Positions 46,801-50,905 are shown, numbered from the stretch's first letter. The stretch is DNA of 64,000 nt from Undaria pinnatifida (GCA_012845835.1 JABAKD010000017.1:3161001-3225000), one strand, 5' to 3'. Numbers and translations: made by a program. The notes: generated from the sequence alone by a model not told the origin.

Positions 46801-49693
46801 AGATTCCGGAGTTAAGCTAGTTTACCCTCGAAGCAGGAGCTGGTTCATTTTTTATGGTGGACCTAGCGCGCACGGCGTCAACGAGTGCGGAGAACCCCTT
46901 GCAAGACATCTGCTAAGGCCTTTTAGTTTTGGTCAAAACGTTCTCTACCCCTCTGTTGTACCTAGCACGTGTCCCGATCCCAGACTGTTGGTACGGTGTC
47001 TAGACTTTTTGTTTTTTGTTCATCATCCCTTCTAGTATCGTCGCACCCTTTCCTTTCTCCTCCTCCCTCCTCCCTAGACGCGACTCAGATCCGGGGTCAC
47101 CAACCAGGCTCTCCCCGCCCCCCCCTCCCCAACACGATACGCGCCTTCATTTTTATCGCGCAAAGATTCCACGGCTAGATTATTTTCTCGACGCGTGCTA
47201 CGATGTAGAGGTATACCGTTTTTTGGCGAAATGTTTTCTGAATGACGGGCCTCCTTAACCCAAAATCGTCGGAAAGTAATATTTTTTTTTGCAATTGATT
47301 CTCGTCGTGTACCTAAGCCATATTATGGGATTTTTCATCCGGTAGAACTTTTATTTTTTTCCTCCAAAATCAGTGTTTTGCCTTCGAGAGGTCTTAAGCT
47401 CCCAAATTGAGGGACCTCAGAAGAAAAAGTGGTGCACCCCTGCCGTAGCATGGGCCTCTCGTCGACTCGCACCGAATTGTGCCCCTGTCCACGCTAGGCG
47501 CTCTCAACTGTTGGTTCCTGACTGATCCTTACTACGATCTAGCCCCGCCCAAAAAAACAGCTATTTTCTCTAACGAACGTTTCATGGCTGCTCGAAACGA
47601 GGAAGGCTGCTATTAACAGCGCGCCTCCGTATATTTTCTTGTGCGTGCAAAGGTCTATCGAACGACGACGTTGGGGTGCCAAGGGACACCGTATTTCAGA
47701 AGATACGACCGGGATCTGGGTTTCAAAACCGGCGATTTCGTTAACGAAAAGTTGCACCGTAGAACGGCTCTCCTGTGATTCTAGTCGCATTCGAGGGTAA
47801 CCAATAGTCCACCGCGGCGACCGATTCTAGCATAGGTGCCCCTTCTATTTCCGGCGACCTTCACTCGACTGGTCAGCTCCGTACCTCGCCCAACAGTCGT
47901 CTAATTTGATAAACGACGTCCACCCGCATGATGACACCCATGTGGACAATCTCGTGGGCGTGCAGCGAAATAATTTTGGGAGCACAAGTCCACAGACATT
48001 CGGTGCTTTTTCCCTGCCGAAACCTCCCATCACACAGAAGCCACTTACTTGGCCCCAACACTCCTACCTCTAGCACGGACCCCCTCACCGACCACCTCGT
48101 CCAAACGGGGCTCTAAGTTTTCAAAACCGACCCTGGGTACCAGGTGCAAACGTTGACCTAAAATGGGTACTGTCACCCCTTTATCGTAGCAAGCACGCAT
48201 CGTCCTCGGAGGTATACAACATGGGGTGGTCGTGGTCGCCTGAACGGATGCCTGCTTGCGGGCAGAAGCGAGAACATGGCAGTTCCCCCCCGCATTGAAC
48301 CTGTCATCCATATGTAAGCCTGCCCTCACAATGCGGCTCACCCTTCATGTTAGTCGCCGGACACCTCAACGGTGCTTCGCGCTTGATGCAATAAGCAATG
48401 TCTGCTTGGTTGGTGAAAACCCGACGTGCTCCGGCCCGGCATAGTAGAAATGCGAGGGCCTATGGCCATACGACTACGGCCACGCATAAATATCGAGTAC
48501 ACCTCGCCCCTTACGCTTTTTCCCCGGACGTTGTTTCCCCAGTAGACATCAAAATACACGTGCGTTACGATAGGAGTAGAAATTTTCGGACGAATAGTTT
48601 CTGTCTTTTGATAGGGCTACTCGGCCGAAAAGCTGCCCTCGCCGATATTGTTGGAACATGTCATTGTGGTTTACACTAGACTATACACTACTATTAATAG
48701 TACTCAGGCCATGGGATTTCTTTGTTCATCTGACGACGCACTTTTCTTTTTTCTCGAAGCCGGGCTTTTGTCTGATGTGTAGAGTTTGTCAAGCGTGGGG
48801 GTGGACTTCAAAAGATTTTAGGTGATAGACTGATTCTACGATATACCCCCCCCCCAAAAAAAAAAAACTGCGATATCCTCTGATGACCGTTTCATGGCTG
48901 CTCGACACGAAGAGCACGGATGCTATGAAAATACTTCCTATATGTCTTGGTTTTTTTTCCTCCTTTTACAAAGGACTATCAGACGATGACGTCGGGGTGG
49001 CAAGGGGCATCGTATTTCAGGAGGTGCGGCCGGCAGCTGGCTTCAAAATCGGCGAATGCGTTGAAGAGACGTTGGGGGTGCTACCGTAGTAAGACTCGAT
49101 ACCCCCTATCGGAGCATGCCTCGCATGCATATGGTGCGGAACTTCTTGCCTGCCTTAGATAAAAAACTCCGAAACCACATGATTCCTTCTCTTTCAAAAG
49201 CAAACTCCAACAACCCCCCCCCCCCCCCCCCCCGGGCCCGTTTTCGCCGAACATTGATGCCCCAAACAACGTCTGTGCCTCCTTGTACGTGTCTAAGCTT
49301 GAGTAACCTGATCCAAATTATGCGTCGTCTGGACCGCAGGTTGCCGTCTCCAATTTCAGAAAGAGGCCCACCACGGCGACACCTCTCGCTCCCACCCCGA
49401 CCATCTCCCTGCCCACCATCGCCCCTCATACCGGCGTACCTCCTGCCACCGTATCTCCAACCACCACTCCGCCAGCCACTACGCCTTCCACGACGGCAAC
49501 TCCTCCTGCAGCACATGTGTCCGCTGCAATCCCAACTCCCACGTCCACCACGGTGCCTCCTGCAACGCCTTTGCAAGTCATAACTCCAATTTCCATCCCC
49601 GCCACGACACCTGCCGAAACACCCAATGACGCTGCAACTCCCGCCATCATTCCAGCGACAGCGCTTGGATTTCGGGGACGTCAGAGTTCGTGA
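454..49693 (+). CDS. secreted reprolysin-like metzincin zinc protease, 9 exons, 530 aa
   Basis: Join 454-709, 9857-10023, 30831-30907, 34092-34215, 36799-36960, 43379-43524, 44738-44911, 46596-46728, 49340-49693. Seen: every intron is GT..AG and all eight junctions keep one frame. Residues 1-30 form a signal peptide with hydrophobic core; 31-208 are a propeptide with sequons and a dibasic RRL at 199-201, just before the catalytic domain. The domain runs about 209-424: IDVMVLYS opening strand, zinc site HEFGHNLGCYH at 336-346 with catalytic Glu337, and Met-turn LMSYS with Met374. Residues about 425-530 are Pro/Thr/Ala-rich. Known: metzincins bind zinc with three His, and reprolysin-like secreted proteases carry a propeptide removed on maturation. 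Inferred: secretory-pathway protease with a mucin-like tail, perhaps acting on wall or matrix protein. Introns are 1.2-20.8 kb. An alternative 3' end would splice from 49689 to 52468. Confidence 0.85.
1771..1816. repeat. AT dinucleotide microsatellite
   Basis: About 21 uninterrupted TA units in intron 1 of the metzincin gene. Confidence 0.95.
2402..2666 (-). mobile_element. A-family inverted-repeat element
   Basis: Family A definition: ends GACGCGTGCTACGATAGAGG in inverted orientation, about 250-290 bp, conserved interior blocks TCTGAATGACGGGGCTCCTT, AAAATCGTCGG, CCTAGGCCATGGGA. No protein coded. This copy has both ends. Confidence 0.85.
2745..3077 (-). repeat. tRNA-derived SINE, copy 1
   Basis: Reading the minus strand: a tRNA-like head with box A TGGCGTATCAGG and box B GAGTTCGAGCCCC, shared body with GATGAAATATCGACGAGCAG, and an A-rich tail. 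Near full length. Confidence 0.8.
3313..3500. repeat. tandem repeat, about 115-bp unit
   Basis: Two units starting GATTTTGAGTAAACTAAAAA and containing ACCAGATGACCGAACCGATG. A related array lies at 4888-5200. Confidence 0.85.
3590..4760. repeat. C-rich degenerate tandem array
   Basis: Blocks such as GCCAGAGTAATAAACAC, CTAGCCATCCATG and ATAGTTTCCGCGCACA recur four or more times, separated by runs of C. Two longer units share a GCGCGATCGGAG...ATCACACACA block (about 4068 and 4812). Confidence 0.75.
4888..5200. repeat. tandem repeat, second array of the same unit
   Basis: Two and a half units of about 125-130 bp with the same ACCAGATGACCGAACCGATG core plus GTTCTGATGATTTTGAG. Confidence 0.85.
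6068..6333 (+). mobile_element. D-family inverted-repeat element
   Basis: Family D definition: ends GAGTCATCCCACGGTAGGGG, about 250-280 bp, inner blocks GAGCTCCTCA, AGCGCATAGAAGCTTGGTCGG, GAACGAATGCCTTCGAAGTC. Non-coding. Both ends are visible here. Confidence 0.75.
6585..6840 (+). mobile_element. A-family element
   Basis: Both ends present (GACAAATGCTACGATAG left; right end close to consensus). Interior blocks in order. A damaged reversed copy lies at about 6862-7068 and another at 7180-7372. Confidence 0.85.
7468..7791 (-). mobile_element. C-family inverted-repeat element
   Basis: Family C definition: ends GACCCAGGCTACGATAGGGG, about 300-330 bp, with palindrome GTCACTCGCGCGAGTGAC near each end and a middle with ATGAATCCGCGATGGAATGG. 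Non-coding. This is an older copy with decayed palindromes. Confidence 0.75.
7803..7876. repeat. short tandem repeat ATGGCATC type
   Basis: Irregular repeats of CATGGCATCATGG. Confidence 0.85.
8619..8884 (+). mobile_element. A-family element
   Basis: Left end with CTACGATAGAGG and right end CTATCGTAGCACACG. A second, degraded A copy follows at about 8919-9154. Confidence 0.75.
9857..10023 (+). CDS. metzincin exon 2: propeptide
   Basis: The acceptor is gatgtacggcag and the donor AAG|gtacgt. The two leading bases complete a Val codon with exon 1; then 55 codons follow (VAPVEFGELLCDTL to DGVGRK), ending in phase 0. The segment is acidic with a hydrophobic strand LFLSFVLL and an N-glycosylation sequon NGS. 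No named domain was recognised; position and phase place it in the propeptide. Confidence 0.72.
10640..10890 (-). mobile_element. B-family inverted-repeat element
   Basis: Family B definition: ends GACTGATTCTACGATAGCCC or GAGTCGTTCTACGGTAGCCC, inward runs of C or G, about 250-280 bp, inner blocks TTTAACGAAATCGCCGGTTT, CACCCCGACGTCATCG, TTCCTCGTGTCGAGCAG. Non-coding. A truncated second copy lies at 11475-11625. Confidence 0.75.
10915..11460 (+). mobile_element. C-family element interrupted by A
   Basis: Left part to 11017, A insert 11018-11289, right part from TGGGCTTCCGTGCGG to TACCACCGTAGG. Confidence 0.75.
11018..11289 (+). mobile_element. A-family element nested in a C element
   Basis: Inserted in the C copy at 10915-11460, directly after C's conserved block GCGGTCTTGAGCTT. 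Right end is decayed (CTATCGTAGCCCTTGTC). Confidence 0.8.
12150..12402 (-). mobile_element. C-family element, decayed
   Basis: Recognised by GGCGCGGCGTGTAGCTTATC, the half palindrome CGCGCGAATGAC and GTGACCCCCCTAGCG. Confidence 0.6.
13128..13275 (+). repeat. G-family repeat, copy 1
   Basis: Contains GGGTTTTCACCGACCAGGTAGGCATTGC-type sequence preceded by ACGGAGCA. Other copies are at 20010-20130, 48375-48505 (reversed), 60785-60920 and 62222-62325, each next to a G or C run. Confidence 0.65.
13318..13606 (+). mobile_element. C-family element
   Basis: Begins GACCCAAGGTATGGTAGGGG; both palindromes present. Confidence 0.75.
13910..15180 (-). repeat. F repeat, copy 1
   Basis: Read on the minus strand: a G run, then a block with CGCATCCCTTTCGAGACGGA and TTTGGGCGCTCAGTA, then about 900 bp of pyrimidine-rich sequence. 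Homologous to 59557-60620. Open frames on the minus strand (for example 14503-13799) are low-complexity and not credible genes. The far boundary near 13910 is uncertain. Confidence 0.65.
15575..16004 (+). mobile_element. D-family element with tripled left end
   Basis: The left terminal region is present three times in tandem (about 73-75 bp units from 15530 to 15765), then a normal interior and right end GCGGTGGGATGGCTC. Confidence 0.75.
16104..16377 (+). mobile_element. D-family element, right end lost
   Basis: Diverged copy; its right end meets a SINE at 16377. Confidence 0.6.
16377..16564 (-). repeat. SINE, copy 2, head missing
   Basis: Body and tail of the SINE only; the tRNA-like head is lost at about 16564. 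It abuts the damaged right end of a D-family element. Confidence 0.75.
18219..18430 (+). mobile_element. A-family element, right end lost
   Basis: Left end GACGCGTGCTGCGATG and interior blocks to the pyrimidine-rich middle, then continues into a C element at about 18420. Confidence 0.7.
18420..18743 (+). mobile_element. C-family element
   Basis: Palindrome variant GTCGCTCGCACGAGCGAC; right end CCCCACCGCGCAGCCTTGGTC. Confidence 0.72.
19430..19937 (-). mobile_element. C-family element interrupted by A
   Basis: Reversed copy split by the A at 19577-19823; right end CCCCCCTACGTAGCC. Confidence 0.68.
19577..19823 (+). mobile_element. A-family element nested in a C element
   Basis: Sits within the C copy at 19430-19937, again in the part of C next to the GACCGCAAAG block (C is reversed here). 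Left TIR is degraded; right TIR CACCTCTATCGTTGCACGCC. Confidence 0.7.
20125..20400 (+). mobile_element. C-family element
   Basis: Palindrome GTCACTCGCGCGAGTGAT at about 20168 and the middle block; right end CCCTACCCTCGCCTTGG. Confidence 0.7.
20487..20750 (+). mobile_element. A-family element
   Basis: Interior blocks in order with a right end CACCTCTACCGTGG; left end begins ACGATAAAGATATACC. Confidence 0.7.
21027..21345 (+). mobile_element. A-family element with internal insert
   Basis: Ends recognisable; about 70 extra bases follow the GAGGCTCC block. A second A copy, 21352-21636, follows almost directly in reverse orientation. Confidence 0.7.
21775..22025 (-). repeat. diverged SINE-related copy
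   Basis: Shares the order of body blocks with the SINE (ATACGTGCCTT...ATTATCGCGA, TCGTCGATTCTCATCGAATT) but with a different tail block containing TAGACCCTTCTTAGACG. It pairs with 47005-47185 as a second subfamily. Confidence 0.5.
21990..23280. other. unexplained intron stretch
   Basis: No family A-D sequence. Two weakly similar segments near 22565 and 22955 (AACGTTGTGACGTAGCT and AACAATGCAACGTAGCT) hint at an old repeat pair. A minus-strand open frame of 144 codons (22423-21989) has no recognisable domain. Confidence 0.35.
23280..23541 (-). mobile_element. C-family element
   Basis: Reversed copy with GCGCAGCGTAGCTAATCATT and right end CCCCCTACCGTGTGGTTGGTC. Confidence 0.7.
23545..25350. 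other. GC-rich intron stretch of unknown origin
   Basis: About 1.8 kb with no A-D or SINE sequence and higher GC than its surroundings. Overlapping open frames occur on the minus strand (25271-24705 contains ENMFALFAVLTEYGRAHSGE and KLVMDDDNRTVVAAF). It reads like decayed coding or element-borne sequence, but no family was recognised. Confidence 0.35.
24099..24188. repeat. 45-bp perfect tandem duplication
   Basis: Two identical units beginning CGGCAAACTAGCCCGACAGC, each 45 bp (15 codons), so both strands stay in frame across the repeat. Confidence 0.92.
25361..25675 (-). mobile_element. C-family element
   Basis: GACCCAAGGCTACTACCGC left end; both palindromes intact. Confidence 0.78.
26095..26369 (+). 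mobile_element. D-family element
   Basis: Both ends; flanks CTAA and CTAC are a likely aged 4-bp target duplication. Confidence 0.82.
27005..27248 (+). mobile_element. B-family element
   Basis: Inner blocks complete; right end GGGGCTGTCGTAGAATCAATC. Confidence 0.8.
27250..27533 (-). mobile_element. C-family element, left end lost
   Basis: Abuts a B element on the left; right end CCTCTATACCGTAGCCACGG. Confidence 0.65.
27602..27949 (-). mobile_element. A-family element with duplicated end
   Basis: Two terminal segments (GACGCGTGCTACGATAGAAG and GACGAGTGCTACAATAGAAG) lie about 80 bp apart, then the interior and the opposite end near 27940. A further headless A copy occupies 27950-28157. Confidence 0.75.
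28324..28612 (+). mobile_element. A-family element
   Basis: Good left end GACGCGTGCTACGATAGAGG and right end CTATCGTAGCACGCACG, with all interior blocks. Confidence 0.88.
28925..29243 (+). mobile_element. A-family element
   Basis: Left end carries an extra ATTAAGGTACGATAGAGCT segment that is also in the fragment at 28767-28870, so the two derive from one variant. Right end CTATCCTAGCACGCGTC. Confidence 0.8.
29412..29695 (-). mobile_element. A-family element
   Basis: Reversed copy with both ends, inserted close to the end of another damaged A copy (29340-29411). Confidence 0.82.
29785..30083 (+). mobile_element. C-family element
   Basis: GACCCAGGCTACGGTACG left end; second palindrome GGTCACTCGCGCGAGTGGC at about 30002. 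Confidence 0.78.
30097..30382 (+). mobile_element. A-family element
   Basis: Both ends near consensus. A D-family right half follows directly (30384-30541). Confidence 0.85.
30384..30541 (+). mobile_element. D-family element, right half
   Basis: Begins inside the interior, ends CGCGGGATGAT; joined to an A element. Confidence 0.6.
30831..30907 (+). CDS. metzincin exon 3: propeptide
   Basis: The acceptor tgctgcttcatcag follows a pyrimidine-rich tract; the donor is TCTGG|gtatgt. It codes 25 residues (VVLDFNEPGDPIVPDEANAA, GDAIS) in phase 0 and leaves GG, completed by the first base of exon 4. It is small and has no domain signature, so support comes from phase fit and from coding-like composition between transposons. 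Confidence 0.65.
31042..31632 (+). mobile_element. C-family element interrupted by A
   Basis: Split by the A at 31154-31422; the metzincin exon 3 donor lies 135 bp upstream. Confidence 0.75.
31154..31422 (+). mobile_element. A-family element nested in a C element
   Basis: Splits the C copy 31042-31632 right after its GGGGTCGTAGGCTT block, the same place as the A at 11018. Ends GACGAGTGCTACGGTAGAGG and TCGTCGCACGCATC. Confidence 0.82.
31733..31910 (-). mobile_element. A-family element, internally deleted
   Basis: Short copy of about 178 bp with both ends and the GACGATTTTT...AAGGAGCCCC block. Confidence 0.7.
32139..32446 (+). repeat. tRNA-derived SINE, copy 4
   Basis: Head starts GTCGCCCCGGTGGCGTATC, box B GAGTTCGAGTCCC at about 32198, ends in an A-rich tail (ggaaaaaacaacaaaaaaagg). 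Confidence 0.8.
32488..32740 (+). mobile_element. D-family element with 4-bp TSD
   Basis: 253 bp; CGAG at 32484-32487 and 32741-32744. Confidence 0.9.
32796..33480 (-). mobile_element. C-family element interrupted by B
   Basis: Contains a run of about 17 G at 33009 and the B insert 33085-33325; the distal part has GCGGCGCAGCGTAGCC. Confidence 0.6.
33085..33325 (-). mobile_element. B-family element nested in C
   Basis: Reversed copy inside a C element (32796-33480); ends decayed. Confidence 0.7.
33481..33639 (+). mobile_element. A-family element, internally deleted, 4-bp TSD
   Basis: 159 bp with both ends; GGTT lies at 33477-33480 and 33640-33643. Confidence 0.85.
34092..34215 (+). CDS. metzincin exon 4: propeptide end with dibasic hinge
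   Basis: The acceptor ttcgttttcccgacag is strong and the donor is ACTGTG|gtatgt. One base completes Gly167, then 41 codons follow (AFGSGNSTDLN to RRLHDSGNTV). It is rich in Ser, Pro, Gly and Glu, carries sequon NST, and has RR at residues 199-200. The next exon begins IDVMVLY, so the dibasic site sits where a propeptide would be cut. It ends in phase 0. Confidence 0.75.
34297..34545 (+). mobile_element. B-family element
   Basis: Starts TCGTTCTACGGTGGTAGTAG; right end lost in a G run. Lies 80 bp after metzincin exon 4. Confidence 0.7.
34853..35646. mobile_element. 794-bp element with long terminal inverted repeats
   Basis: Ends are GCCATTTCTTATGCAGTCGG and its reverse complement, extending about 45 bp with few mismatches. 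Both flanks inside carry many TTTTTCGACTG or CAGTCGAAAA copies. The core (35060-35530) is unlike the flanks; a plus frame ending at 35344 has a hydrophobic run LTLAWLSLLLLILA. No transposase seen, so non-autonomous. It lies within an A element. Target duplication not clear. Confidence 0.8.
35647..35984 (+). mobile_element. A-family element cut by the 794-bp element
   Basis: Interior blocks and right end are present; the left terminal region is replaced by the element at 34853-35646. Confidence 0.65.
36420..36681 (+). mobile_element. A-family element just upstream of metzincin exon 5
   Basis: Both ends and all blocks present; its right end lies 117 bp before the exon. Confidence 0.87.
36799..36960 (+). 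CDS. metzincin exon 5: start of catalytic domain
   Basis: The acceptor caaccgagcag follows a long C-rich pyrimidine tract; the donor is CAG|gtaaga. It has 54 codons in phase 0 at both ends. It reads IDVMVLYSVASL, then a helix with QMETIILEGLVGTNEAF and a strand NSEVPVYFNPVHIGQ. This matches the typical opening of reprolysin-like domains: a strand, a helix bearing TN, then the NSxV strand. Confidence 0.88.
36994..37290 (+). mobile_element. B-family element beside metzincin exon 5
   Basis: Begins 34 bp after the exon's splice donor; right end GGGGCTATCGTAGAATCAGTC. Confidence 0.8.
37951..38219 (+). mobile_element. A-family element
   Basis: Both ends; flanks TATT and TACT differ by one base and may be an aged 4-bp target duplication. 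Confidence 0.82.
38533..38785 (+). mobile_element. B-family element
   Basis: Complete inner blocks; right end CTATCGCAGAACCAGTC abuts an A element. Confidence 0.8.
38786..39268 (+). mobile_element. A-family element interrupted by a B element
   Basis: The A interior breaks off after CATGGGGATTAATATATCCG and resumes at AGCAGGTTTATTTTA; the B element 38897-39146 lies between. Right end CTATCGTGGCACGCGTC. Confidence 0.75.
38897..39146 (-). mobile_element. B-family element nested in A
   Basis: Reversed copy; left GACTGGTTCTACGATAGCCC, right CTATCGTAGAACGACTC. Confidence 0.85.
39700..39866 (-). mobile_element. A-family fragment
   Basis: Right half of a reversed copy, ending TTCATCGTAGCACGCGTC. 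Confidence 0.6.
40321..40628 (-). repeat. tRNA-derived SINE, copy 5
   Basis: Full-length minus copy with poly-T (tail) at its left. GAAAGT occurs on both sides (about 40316 and 40636) and may be its target duplication. Confidence 0.8.
40650..40880 (-). repeat. F repeat, truncated copy
   Basis: Only the first 200 bp of F (with CGCATCCCTTTCGAGACAAA) next to a C run with tripled CCCCCTTAACATG. Confidence 0.75.
41081..41363 (-). mobile_element. A-family element with 4-bp TSD
   Basis: Both ends present; AAAG at 41077-41080 and 41364-41367. A further, degraded A copy runs on to about 41650. Confidence 0.88.
41799..42062 (+). CDS. unassigned 87-codon open frame inside repeats
   Basis: Open frame with two early ATGs (41799 and 41832); the second gives 76 residues starting MARTKGTVLVEGIVKRRP and ending LRLYEGK. 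It is basic, has WW and several Tyr, and is more AT-rich than the neighbours. It lies between C-like fragments in metzincin intron 5. It could be a captured gene piece, but no family was recognised and no promoter is evident. Confidence 0.3.
   Translation: MARCLIAKKKIMARTKGTVLVEGIVKRRPPKACNYPNVRSFGWVSYDKVGVLYSGKLGRRSEARVSDLRSYPGLWWNRIKLRLYEGK
42320..42572 (+). mobile_element. A-family element with 4-bp TSD, nested in C
   Basis: Near-consensus copy; AAAG at 42316-42319 and 42573-42576. It splits a reversed C element at the GATATCGCAAAG / CTTGAAACAGCACG point. Confidence 0.92.
42700..42960 (+). mobile_element. B-family element with 4-bp TSD, nested in the end of C
   Basis: TACC at 42696-42699 and 42961-42964, inside the C terminal repeat CCCCCTACCGTAG. 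Confidence 0.9.
43379..43524 (+). CDS. metzincin exon 6: catalytic domain, helix and core strand
   Basis: The acceptor is tctgtctgccag and the donor GGCTGGG|gtaaga. It codes 48 residues in phase 0 (LPFEDTPVKSGDMLFEL to DDFCGL) plus two bases of Gly311. The segment LRDSTGADLVQMIGYFTDD is the conserved helix-strand before the active-site helix in this family, where GADLV is near-invariant. Cys308 is a candidate disulfide partner. Confidence 0.9.
43540..43835 (+). mobile_element. C-family element, right end cut by B
   Basis: Starts 16 bp after metzincin exon 6; palindrome GTCACTCGCGCGAGTTTG; ends in CATAACGTA at the B insertion. Confidence 0.68.
43836..44083 (+). mobile_element. B-family element with 4-bp TSD
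   Basis: CGTA at 43832-43835 and 44084-44087; left GAGTCTTACTACGGTAGCCC. Confidence 0.9.
44542..44577. repeat. CCCA/CCAT tetranucleotide repeat
   Basis: ACCC repeats passing into ATCC repeats, about nine units, in metzincin intron 6. Confidence 0.9.
44738..44911 (+). CDS. metzincin exon 7: active site HEFGHNLGCYH
   Basis: The acceptor is tgcctcgaaag and the donor CAACC|gtgagt. One base completes Gly311, then 57 codons follow. It contains FSVVRAACIDN and then THTHEFGHNLGCYHNREDSE. The motif fits HExxHxxGxxH exactly: His336, His340 and His346 are the zinc ligands, Glu337 the catalytic base and Gly343 the turn glycine. Cys328, Cys344 and Cys364 probably form disulfides. Confidence 0.95.
44987..45240 (-). 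mobile_element. B-family element
   Basis: Reversed copy with inner blocks; ends ATTCTACGATAACACCC and ACCGTAGGAC. Confidence 0.75.
45326..45626 (+). mobile_element. C-family element with 4-bp TSD
   Basis: 301 bp, both ends; TACC at 45322-45325 and 45627-45630. Confidence 0.92.
45653..46191 (-). mobile_element. A-family element interrupted by another A
   Basis: Outer copy: end at about 45653 (TGCCTGCTACGATAGAAG) and opposite end near 46190. The inner A occupies 45697-45934. Confidence 0.78.
45697..45934 (+). mobile_element. A-family element with 4-bp TSD, nested in A
   Basis: GGTT at 45693-45696 and 45935-45938. Removing the insert restores the outer A sequence (CCAAGGTTCCACAATTTGGG). Confidence 0.88.
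46596..46728 (+). CDS. metzincin exon 8: Met-turn and end of catalytic domain
   Basis: The acceptor is cgatgggccag and the donor AACATG|gtgggg. One base completes Pro369. It reads YRTLMSYSCGNPRVNYFSNP, then DVTLRGRPTG and LTEDNARAIEDNM. The Met-turn lies 28 residues after the last zinc His, followed by the RVNYFSNP and PTG loops and the closing DNAR helix typical of reprolysin-like proteases. An earlier acceptor tttcttgcag (ends 46494) exists but would break the conserved join, so it was not chosen. Confidence 0.92.
47005..47185 (-). repeat. diverged SINE-related copy, truncated
   Basis: Second member of the diverged subfamily (TAGACGCGACTCAGATCCGG block, then ACACGATACGCGCCTTCA). Cut off by an A element at 47190. 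Confidence 0.5.
47190..47452 (+). mobile_element. A-family element
   Basis: Left end GACGCGTGCTACGATGTAG; right end decayed (CCCCTGCCGTAGCATGGG). It truncates a SINE-related copy on its left. Confidence 0.82.
47520..47770 (-). mobile_element. B-family element with 4-bp TSD
   Basis: TCCT at 47516-47519 and 47771-47774. Confidence 0.9.
48828..49097 (-). mobile_element. B-family element with 4-bp TSD
   Basis: GATA at 48824-48827 and 49098-49101; left GACTGATTCTACGATATACC. Lies 242 bp before metzincin exon 9. Confidence 0.92.
49340..49693 (+). CDS. metzincin exon 9: last domain helix and Pro/Thr-rich tail
   Basis: The acceptor is ctggaccgcag, phase 0. It begins VAVSNFRKRP, which closes the catalytic domain (family pattern: DNAR...VANFR). 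About 105 residues dominated by Thr, Pro, Ala and Ser follow, and the exon stops at TGA 49691-49693. The tail resembles an O-glycosylated linker or wall-attachment region. A gt at 49690 would let the frame skip the stop and continue in the exon at 52468-52534. Confidence 0.85.
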   Translation, partial: VAVSNFRKRPTTATPLAPTPTISLPTIAPHTGVPPATVSPTTTPPATTPSTTATPPAAHVSAAIPTPTSTTVPPATPLQVITPISIPATTPAETPNDAATPAIIPATALGFRGRQSS

Positions 49694-50475
49694 AGGAGGG
49701 AAGCGGGGGAGGGGGGGGGTTGTCTTTGCCATGCACGTACCCTCGGTGACTCAGTAGAACGCTGTGGGGGAGCAGAAAGTTTGTTTCGGCTCGTGGTGAA
49801 GATGGAAGCGCTGCTGTAGTTGTACCGTTGATACCGAGATGGTGATAACTTGTTTATCTAAGCACCCACACCATACTGTAAAACGCTCGGCATACCGCGT
49901 GCCTTCTCTTGTATGTTAGGGGTGAACTACTTGTACCATAGTCGTAGACTCAGTGTCTCAATAACATTGACCCACTGACGACTTCCATTGCAGTGCGTGC
50001 GGAGCCCACCCAAGCAGGACTGAGGTTGTAGCGGTGGGTATTCTTAGTGTGTAAGGTAACTTGTGCGCGTTTGGAAACTCTGCGAAAGCATCCTTCAAGG
50101 CACGGGACGTGTAAATCAGCCTGTAGAGACGTAGGGAAACCCGTGAGTCATATACAACACGGCTCACAAAGGCAGCATCATGTAATGTAACGTGGGCAAC
50201 AGCCAACATCAAGCAGCGGCACACATGGCGAAGACGCTCGAACGCGGCCTTCGACACTCTGACAAAACGGTTTATTTAGCAAAAACACAACACAAATCGT
50301 GTCACAAGACGTAAAACCCGACACCAGGGTACCAGGTACCAGTACAACGCTACGGTGAGCCCACGGAGGCGTTCTTCTATGAGGGCAGACTCGCAAATAG
50401 GGACCCCTGATCCCGTGTGGAAAACGCCGGACAAAGATTTGTAATTTTTTTTTCCTTTCTTTTTCTTGGCCCCTA
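49694..50475. other. 3' flank of the metzincin gene
   Basis: No repeat family recognised. A minus open frame of 99 codons (50257-49958) has ordinary composition but no recognisable domain. The metzincin 3' UTR and polyadenylation site probably lie here if transcription ends after exon 9. Confidence 0.35.
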
Positions 50476-50580
50476 TTACGGGGGACCATAGTAAACAGGA
50501 CCTACGGTACACACAAAAACCAATATATTTCCGTATTTTGACTAACAATATTTGGTCCTATTTACTATGGTCCCCCGTAA
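50476..50580. mobile_element. 105-bp TA-flanked inverted-repeat element
   Basis: Ends TTACGGGGGACCATAGTAAA and its reverse complement (27 bp of pairing with one mismatch), flanked by TA on both sides (50474-50475 and 50581-50582). The TA duplication fits a Tc1/mariner-type non-autonomous element. Confidence 0.88.
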
Positions 50581-50689
50581 TACCAAAAAAGTGTCCGATT
50601 TCCGACCGGCGGGGAAGTTCACAACCGAAGAGCCACCGCTATATAGACGCCTCTTGCGGCAGAGGTGGTAGAAGCGGACCCTTTTGCCT

Positions 50690-50905
50690 TCCAAGGGTGG
50701 CTGCGTGAGGAGAGCAACAACGCTCCGGCGAGGAGGTACCTTTTGGGGCCTCCTTTTTCCGTGGCTCGCGGTCACTCGCGCGAGCGACGGCCCTGTTTCT
50801 TGGCGGCCTTTACGCTTTCAGGCTGTATTAAACTTTGCCGATGTTCGTCAGCAATAGAACGCTAGGCAACGCTCTGCGCCTCAGAAATTACCTGAAGTGT
50901 TTCAG
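50690..50905 (+). mobile_element. C-family element, partial
   Basis: Palindrome GTCACTCGCGCGAGCGAC and the middle block; the right part is missing. Confidence 0.6.

Noticed and set aside
49106-49732. Minus-strand open frame of 208 codons
   Set aside because: It is the antisense shadow of the Pro/Thr-rich metzincin exon 9 (Gly/Arg/Val-rich).
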